A DNA stretch of 38,715 bases from Halobacteroidaceae bacterium. GTDB taxonomy: Bacteria > Bacillota > Halanaerobiia > B1SED10-174. A program made the position numbers and the translations under genes. Every line of letters starts with the position of its first letter. Position 1 is the first letter of the stretch. The stretch spans positions 1 to 38,715 of the forward strand of contig PUNE01000090.1 of the NCBI GenBank assembly GCA_003551665.1, read 5' to 3'. Positions 33,681 to 38,715 of this stretch are shown here, in pieces. The notes under the pieces were generated by a model. It ran no database searches. It saw only the letters and a program-made list of their open reading frames with translations, and was not told the origin of the DNA.

Positions 33681-34733
33681 ATGCTGCCAGCTTTGGGTTT
33701 TATTATATGTGCAATCTTTTTAGCCATGATCTGGGCTTTGTTTAAAAATAAAAAAAGAATCTCTTCAAGTCCTATAGGTCGGTTTTTCTTTGGTTTTTTA
33801 CTAATCATTTTATCTATCGGTGCAGTCAATTATTTCCTGGTTGGCATTAATGCGAACCGTCTTTATTTCTGGCAGCAGACTATCTATGGAGTATCCCTGG
33901 GAAGTGTTTATGCCCTGATAGCCCTGGGTTACACCATGGTTTATGGGATTATCAGGCTAATTAACTTTGCTCATGGTGAAATTTATATGATCGGTGCTTA
34001 TGCTGGTTTTTTTGCGGTTGCTTCTCTGGGGTTACCCTTTTTCCTGGCTTTGATGTTTGCAATGCTAACCTCGGCTTTAGCCGGGGTTCTTGTGGAGCGG
34101 ATAGCTTATAAGCCGTTACGCAAAGCCCCAAGGCTTGCAGTTTTAATTACAGCAATTGGAATGTCTTTATTGCTCCAGAATGTGGGACAAAAAGTCTTTG
34201 GTTCTATCCCCAGGTCCTTTCCCCGCCAATTTACCGGACTTTATCGGATTGGGGAACTAAATATTGACCAATCCCGGGCAATTATTTTTGTCATTACCTT
34301 TCTACTAATGTTGATTCTTCAGTACTTTGTTGTTTATACCAAGCCTGGGAAGGCGATGCGGGCGGTTTCCCAGGAGAGGGATGCTGCTCAACTTGTGGGG
34401 GTAAATGTGGATCGGACAATTGCTTTAACCTTTTTTGTTGGTTCACTGCTTGCTGGAGCAGCAGGAATACTTGTTGCAATTGTTTTTCCCCAGATAAGGC
34501 CCACCATGGGTTTGATGCCTGGACTTAAGGCTTTTGTGGCAGCAGTAATTGGAGGTATCGGAATTATCCCTGGGGCTGTTTTGGGAGGGCTAATCATTGG
34601 TGTCTCAGAAAACCTTGTAACAGCATATGTTTCTTCCAGCTGGCGGGATGCTATTGCTTTCGGGTTATTAATACTAATTTTACTCCTGAAACCGTCGGGT
34701 ATCCTTGGGCGGAATGTAAAAGAGAAGGTATAG
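33681..34733 (+). CDS. livH: Branched-chain amino acid ABC transporter permease LivH, N-terminally extended
   Basis: 350 aa, ATG after GGGAGGTGGGAG. The core from about residue 60 is a typical LivH permease (QTIYGVSLGSVYALIALGYTMVYGI, INFAHGEIYMIGAYAG, then YKPLRKAPRLAVLITAIGMSL and EAA-like QERDAAQLVG). The first 55 residues add an extra hydrophobic pair (LGFIICAIFLAMIWAL and FFFGFLLIILSIGAV) not usual in LivH. Forms the transmembrane channel with the LivM part of the next gene. 4 bp before the next GTG. Confidence 0.92.
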   Translation: MLPALGFIICAIFLAMIWALFKNKKRISSSPIGRFFFGFLLIILSIGAVNYFLVGINANRLYFWQQTIYGVSLGSVYALIALGYTMVYGIIRLINFAHGEIYMIGAYAGFFAVASLGLPFFLALMFAMLTSALAGVLVERIAYKPLRKAPRLAVLITAIGMSLLLQNVGQKVFGSIPRSFPRQFTGLYRIGELNIDQSRAIIFVITFLLMLILQYFVVYTKPGKAMRAVSQERDAAQLVGVNVDRTIALTFFVGSLLAGAAGILVAIVFPQIRPTMGLMPGLKAFVAAVIGGIGIIPGAVLGGLIIGVSENLVTAYVSSSWRDAIAFGLLILILLLKPSGILGRNVKEKV

Positions 34734-34737
34734 GCTG

Positions 34738-36549
34738 GTGAAAACTATGGAAAAACATCCAAACAGAATAAATCACTCTCCAATATTTATTTTCCTGGGA
34801 TTAATAGCTCTTGTTTTTATTAATATACAGGTTTTATTTGACAGACTGGATTTTTACGTTGTTGGGGTTTTGAGTGTTGTTGCTATAAATATTATTCTTG
34901 TTGTAAGTTTAAATCTGATAAATGGAATAACCGGGCAGTTGTCCATCGGCCATGCCGGTTTTATGGCTATCGGAGCTTATACTACTGCTCTTTTTTCAAT
35001 TCACCTTGGAACCCCGATTTATATCAATCTTATTTTTTCTGGCCTCGCAGCAGGTTTTGTGGGATTCCTAATTGGTCTTCCTACCTTGCGTCTGAGGGGT
35101 GATTACCTTGCCATTGCTACTCTTGGTTTTGGGGAAATAATCAGGGTTATTCTGCAAAACCTTCGTTTAACAGGGGGTGCCGCAGGGCTTGGAGGTATTG
35201 AGTGGTTTGATAATTTCTTTTTAACTCAATTTGTTGCCATTGCTGTTGTGATCATAACATGGCGAATTGGGGGTTCCGCTCCCGGTCGGGCGATGGTAGC
35301 AATCCGGGAAGATGAAACGGCTGCAGAAACCGTGGGTATTAACACTACCAAGTTTAAGGTAATGGCTTTTGCCCTTGGCTCCTGTGGTGCGGGAATTGCC
35401 GGTTCTCTTTTTGCCCACCGGATGACATATATTTCCCCGGACGGTTTTACTTTTATGAAATCAATTGAGGTTCTCGTTATGCTAGTCCTGGGGGGACTGG
35501 GAAGTATTACCGGGGCAATTTTTTCTTCCACTCTCTTAACCCTTCTTCCAGAATTCTTGAGAGTCATCGACGAATGGAGAATGATAATTTACCCTGCTCT
35601 CCTGGTTATTGTAATGATTTTCCGTTCCCAGGGTTTATTTGGAACTATGGAACTTGATTTTGGTCAGGTTAAAAACCTCCTGGAAAAATTAATTCCCCGA
35701 AAACCCCTTGAAGAATCAAATAACCCCAACCCAAGGTTGGAAGAGACAGTATCCTTTGGGGGTGTAAAAATAGAGGGAAAAGGTCCAATTTTAGAAACAA
35801 AAAATTTATCCATTTCTTTTGGGGGATTAAAGGCAGTAAAAGCCTTTGATATTCAGATTTCCCGGGGGGCATTGCATGGGTTGATCGGCCCTAACGGGGC
35901 TGGAAAAACTACAATTTTTAATATGCTTACCGGGGTCCATTCCCCAAATGCGGGGGAAATTTTTTTCAATGGAGAACGGATAGATAGAAAAAGCCCCAAC
36001 TCTGTTGCCCGATCTGGGATTGCGAGGACATTCCAGAATATTCGTTTGTTCAAGGACCTTACGGTTTTAGATAATGTCAAAGTTGCCTTCCATTTGCAGG
36101 CAGACTATGGATTGGGGACAGCTATTGCTCACCCCCCAAGTTTTGGAAAAGCAGAGAGCCGAATTACCCGGGAAGCAAAAGAGCTATTAAAGGTTTTCAA
36201 CCTTATTGATCATAGCATGACTATAGCAAAAAATCTACCATATGGGGCTCAAAGGAGACTGGAAATTGTCCGGGCCTTAGCGGTATCCCCAAAACTGCTT
36301 TTGCTTGATGAACCTGCAGCGGGGATGAATACCCTGGAAACCCAGAAATTAATGGAATTGATCCGCTGGGTCCGGGAAGAATTTAACCTGACAATTCTCT
36401 TAATCGAGCACGATATGAGTCTTGTAATGAAACTTTGCCAGACAATCAGTGTTTTGGATTATGGAATAAAGATTTTTGAGGGCACTCCTGAACAGGTCCG
36501 AAATGAACCCCGGGTTATTGAAGCTTATCTCGGCGAGGAGGTGAGCTAG
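34738..36549 (+). CDS. LivM-LivG fusion: branched-chain amino acid ABC permease and ATPase in one polypeptide
   Basis: 603 aa; a GTG at 34738 and an ATG at 34747 are both possible starts, the first being used here. Residues 1-320 are LivM (SLNLINGITGQLSIGHAGFM, GLPTLRLRGDYLAIATLGFGEI). A charged linker of about 35 residues follows, then LivG (about 355-603): Walker A GPNGAGKT (384-391), Q-loop TFQNIRLF, a variant signature YGAQRRLE, and Walker B LLLLDEPAAGMN. Usually livM and livG are separate genes. No stop or frameshift lies at the join. Works with LivH, LivF and LivK. Confidence 0.92.
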   Translation: MKTMEKHPNRINHSPIFIFLGLIALVFINIQVLFDRLDFYVVGVLSVVAINIILVVSLNLINGITGQLSIGHAGFMAIGAYTTALFSIHLGTPIYINLIFSGLAAGFVGFLIGLPTLRLRGDYLAIATLGFGEIIRVILQNLRLTGGAAGLGGIEWFDNFFLTQFVAIAVVIITWRIGGSAPGRAMVAIREDETAAETVGINTTKFKVMAFALGSCGAGIAGSLFAHRMTYISPDGFTFMKSIEVLVMLVLGGLGSITGAIFSSTLLTLLPEFLRVIDEWRMIIYPALLVIVMIFRSQGLFGTMELDFGQVKNLLEKLIPRKPLEESNNPNPRLEETVSFGGVKIEGKGPILETKNLSISFGGLKAVKAFDIQISRGALHGLIGPNGAGKTTIFNMLTGVHSPNAGEIFFNGERIDRKSPNSVARSGIARTFQNIRLFKDLTVLDNVKVAFHLQADYGLGTAIAHPPSFGKAESRITREAKELLKVFNLIDHSMTIAKNLPYGAQRRLEIVRALAVSPKLLLLDEPAAGMNTLETQKLMELIRWVREEFNLTILLIEHDMSLVMKLCQTISVLDYGIKIFEGTPEQVRNEPRVIEAYLGEEVS

Positions 36550-36550
36550 C

Positions 36551-37255
36551 TTGTTAAAGATAGAAGACCTTCACGTTTATTATGGTGGTATTCATGCAAT
36601 TAAGGGTATCAGCCTGAATGTATCAGAAGGACAGATAGTTTCCCTGATTGGGGCTAATGGGGCAGGAAAAAGCACCTGTCTTAATACCATCAGCAACCTG
36701 GTCCAGAATTCAAAGGGGAAGATTTCCTTTATGGGAAAAAACATAACCAATGCCCCTCCCCATAAAATTGTAAAATATGGAGTTGCCCAGGTCCCGGAAG
36801 GAAGAAAGGTTTTCCCCCAGATGAGCGTTTCGGAAAACCTTGATATGGGGGCTTATACCCGTAATGATAAATTGGGGGTTAAAGAGGACAAGCAGAAGGT
36901 TTTTAAGTTATTTCCCCGGCTTTTAGAAAGGGAAAATCAACTGGCTGGCACTCTAAGTGGTGGTGAGCAACAAATGCTTGCAATTGGCCGGGGGCTAATG
37001 GCAAAACCAAAAATAATGCTCCTTGATGAACCTTCCATGGGATTGGCTCCTCTTTTAGTCAGGGAAATATTTTCCATTATTGATGAGATTAATTCCCAGG
37101 GGACAACAATTTTGCTTGTGGAACAAAACGCCAATATGGCCCTTTCCATCGCAGACTATGCTTATGTTTTGGAAACTGGGCGAATTGTTTTAAAAGGGGA
37201 GGCTAAAACCCTTGCTGCTGATGAAAAGGTAAAAGAAGCTTACCTGGGTGGATGA
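36551..37255 (+). CDS. livF: Branched-chain amino acid ABC transporter ATPase LivF
   Basis: TTG 36551, about 8 nt after GAGGAGGTG (36535-36543) inside the end of the fusion gene, 234 aa, the normal LivF size. Walker A is GANGAGKS, the signature is LSGGEQQMLAIGRGL, and Walker B is IMLLDEPSMGLAP. VPEGRKVFPQMSVSENL is the typical LivF Q-loop region. Partners with the LivG part to power transport. Ends the operon. Confidence 0.95.
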   Translation: MLKIEDLHVYYGGIHAIKGISLNVSEGQIVSLIGANGAGKSTCLNTISNLVQNSKGKISFMGKNITNAPPHKIVKYGVAQVPEGRKVFPQMSVSENLDMGAYTRNDKLGVKEDKQKVFKLFPRLLERENQLAGTLSGGEQQMLAIGRGLMAKPKIMLLDEPSMGLAPLLVREIFSIIDEINSQGTTILLVEQNANMALSIADYAYVLETGRIVLKGEAKTLAADEKVKEAYLGG

Positions 37256-37695
37256 AAAAGATTAATTTATCTCCTTTGTCCTGTTTTCAGGTTAAGTAAC
37301 TTATGGAAAGAAATGAAGGAAAAAGTATAAAAAAAGAAAAGGGCCCCCTTTTGGGAAACCTTGAGGTTGCCAGTTTTTTATAACCTTGAGCCGGAGAGGA
37401 CCTTTTTTTGTGCCTAAAATTAAGAGGAATAAGGATAGCGGGCGGAACAATATCAGCAAAAAAGTGGGGAATTATGGCGCTTTCTAACCAGCATTTCCCG
37501 AACAACCAGCCAAAGATTTTTCCAGGGATTGCGTTAAAAGGAGGGTTCGGGAAGAAAAAAATTTTAAAGATAGAGAGGAATAAAAAGGGCAGGTTGGCCT
37601 GAGGGTTTATTTTCTTTCAAAAAAAATTATGGGTTTTGTGGAAAGTTTATTTCTGGAAACCAAAAATTAGGCTCAATTTAAAAATCCTCGTTAAT
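37256..37695. other. Gene-free stretch after livF
   Basis: About 440 bp. A weak hairpin AAAAGG/CCTTTT around GCCC (about 37337-37352) may serve as the livF terminator but has only a short T-run. Short open frames (for example at 37408-37602) show no homology-like pattern or ribosome site, so I take none as genes. Confidence 0.5.
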
Positions 37696-37827
37696 CTAAG
37701 CAGCTATTCCGGTACAAGACCTGAATAGTGGGTCTTTTATGGCAACTACTTGCTTGATGTTCTTGCCTATTCGGTCAATTAAATTGAACCAGTTAAAATA
37801 ATTGATGAGATACTTAGTGGCGATACC
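37696..37827 (-). pseudogene. Possible C-terminal remnant of a transposase
   Basis: Read leftward, the frame from 37827 to the TAG at 37698-37696 gives a 43-residue tail: GIATKYLINYFNWFNLIDRI, then GKNIKQVVAIKDPLFRSCTG and IAA. The TKYLxNYxNWF pattern resembles the C-terminal end of IS1595-like transposases as I remember them. There is no start codon and a stop lies just upstream, so if it is a transposase it is a dead fragment. Family assignment is tentative. Confidence 0.3.
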
Positions 37828-37990
37828 TTACGGTTGATTCGGAAGTTGAAGTGCTCGAGCCCATGGGTTCCCAGAGCTACCTCTATATTAAGTTTGCGAG
37901 GTTGACCTGGGAAATGATGAGGATATGACTGCAAGGATCAGTATTGATTCCACCGTTGGGGGGCGTTCTCAATACCGGATCGCTCTTTTC
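37821..37990 (+). pseudogene. Frameshifted remnant of a MalK/UgpC-type sugar ABC ATPase (TOBE domain end)
   Basis: Read rightward in one frame from 37818, just after a TAG, the sequence gives VDSEVEVLEPMGSQSYLYIK; about 37885-37900 the reading frame shifts, and the other frame continues as LGNDEDMTARISIDSTVGGR and then SQYRIALFLSLYLL. This is the order of the TOBE domain at the C-terminus of MalK/MsmX/UgpC ATPases (VEVVEPMGS..YLY, then LTAR, then a final beta strand). The ATPase domain is absent and there is no start, so it is a remnant. It abuts the transposase-like fragment at about 37820. Confidence 0.5.
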
Positions 37991-37998
37991 CTCAGCCT

Positions 37999-38715
37999 CT
38001 ACTTGTTAAACGGCACCCATCCTGTTTGCTGGCCCATATCTAAAAGCAACCAGGTCTGCCCGTTGTTGTCCTCCCAGATATCGATGATGGAAAACCGATC
38101 CCCGTATGCCACCTCAGCTATTTTCCGGGAGGCATGATGGGGGGTTTGATGGAGGGGCGCGGTCCTTTGCATCACCTGGCCCTCGGCACCCAGGTAGGGT
38201 TGCCTATCGAGCTGTCCAATACGGCCGCTTACAAGTAAGATGACATCGTTTTCGGTATACACGAGCTGCAGTGGGAAGGGTGGCCCGCTACCATCGGACG
38301 CGTTCTGCAGTGATGTAAGACATAAATTTGCAACCGGGGGAAGTGAAAGAGTAACCGCTTCTGCGGGAAGCTGTTGGGGTATAGTTACTGGCGAGTCTTC
38401 CTGGTGATCGCCTGTAGTCGGGAGAAAAGTTGGTGGTTCATACCAGATGTCCATCTTTCCCTCTTCATCCAGGGATATTGCAAACTTGGGCTGCGTAATA
38501 TCCAGGAGAGGGATTCTCATCAACTGTTCGCCGAGGTAGGTCATCTCCTGATCCCATTTACTGTAAATTCCCCAGCCCCTGGCCCTGCGAACCCCGGGGG
38601 AAAACCCGCCTGAGAATAAAACATTCGGGCTGTCGGGGTCAAGGGAATCCAGGTTAAAGGTAAGGCTCCCTGTGAGAGTGTGCTCGATGTGCCATTCTAC
38701 CTTCTGACCCGAGTC
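37999..38715 (-). CDS. C-terminal part of a protein ending in an SH3-like domain (5' end outside window)
   Basis: The leftward frame is open from the window edge (38715) to the TAG at 38001-37999, 238 residues. An ATG at 38544 lies inside and the frame is open well upstream of it, so it is probably not the start. The first 60 residues carry a beta-rich GSLTFNLDSLDPDSPNVLF segment and a PPGVRRARGWGIYSKWD stretch. The last 40 or so residues, IAEVAYGDRFSIIDIWEDNN and then GQTWLLLDMGQQTGWVPFNK, look like a bacterial SH3 (SH3b) domain. No signal peptide can be judged without the N-terminus. Function unknown. It converges on the decayed region. Confidence 0.7.
   Translation of the reverse strand, partial: DSGQKVEWHIEHTLTGSLTFNLDSLDPDSPNVLFSGGFSPGVRRARGWGIYSKWDQEMTYLGEQLMRIPLLDITQPKFAISLDEEGKMDIWYEPPTFLPTTGDHQEDSPVTIPQQLPAEAVTLSLPPVANLCLTSLQNASDGSGPPFPLQLVYTENDVILLVSGRIGQLDRQPYLGAEGQVMQRTAPLHQTPHHASRKIAEVAYGDRFSIIDIWEDNNGQTWLLLDMGQQTGWVPFNK

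Noticed and set aside
37408-37602. Small open frame after livF
   Set aside because: No ribosome site, low-complexity lysine-rich tail and no recognisable pattern; treated as chance.
37925-38137. Open frame across the decayed region as a real gene
   Set aside because: Its first 22 residues match the MalK TOBE end and the rest is antisense to the SH3-domain gene, so it is a remnant plus chance extension.

Overview
The window looks like a chromosomal segment of an anaerobic, Sec-decoding bacterium of the Bacillota (Clostridia or Halanaerobiia grade). The grounds are strong AGGAGG-type ribosome binding sites, very frequent TTG starts, Firmicutes-type families (YtoI, YlbF, YutG-type PgpA, MnmM/YtqB, DUF503), and a ytoI-dnaE ... 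pfkA ... pyk gene order that recalls Bacillus. GC is around the mid-40s by eye. FdhD, a ferredoxin-type aldo/keto reductase, a selenocysteine MsrA and a CoA-transferase/thiolase set fit anaerobic metabolism. Two genes hint at a two-membrane envelope, but weakly: a small secreted beta-rich protein ending in Phe, and a LivK without a lipobox.

Layout. 1-519: 3' end of a surface protein. 783-4655: a membrane zinc metalloprotease-like protein, fmdB-type zinc ribbon, fdhD, and a convergent ABC-class ATPase. 4716-9870: a giant GNAT fusion protein, a secreted beta-rich protein, DUF503 and an Fe-S aldo/keto reductase. 9900-11945 (minus strand): a membrane-anchored MsrA with in-frame UGA at the catalytic position, and an MFS carrier. 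12062-16210: a Cys-rich small protein, a short QueG-like Fe-S protein, mnmM (minus), a metallophosphoesterase, YlbF-family protein, HAD phosphatase, UPF0173 hydrolase and an NFU protein (minus). 16318-29821: a long rightward block holding ytoI, dnaE, pgpA, aspA, a COG2426 membrane protein, pfkA, two CoA-transferase subunits, thiolase, pyk and an unknown Cys-containing protein. 29860-29947: tRNA-Leu(CAA). 30007-30453: AT-rich gap with DnaA-box-like sequences. 30454-31839: an exported protein of unknown function. 32428-37255: a livK-livH-livMG-livF branched-chain amino acid ABC operon with a fused permease/ATPase. 37256-37998: a decayed region with remnants of a possible transposase and of a MalK/UgpC-type ATPase. 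37999-38715 (minus): 3' part of a protein ending in an SH3-like domain.

How the genes fit together. pfkA and pyk bracket a CoA-transferase and thiolase set for acetoacetyl-CoA/acetyl-CoA interconversion, and AspA yields fumarate and ammonia. The liv operon imports branched-chain or related amino acids and has its own promoter, a possible CodY-like site and a strong hairpin after livK. This suggests an amino acid- and sugar-using fermenter. The best single observation is the MsrA gene: TGA occupies the catalytic position of the GCFWG motif and is followed by a SECIS-like hairpin. The protein has no cysteine at all, and a palindrome overlaps its putative promoter.
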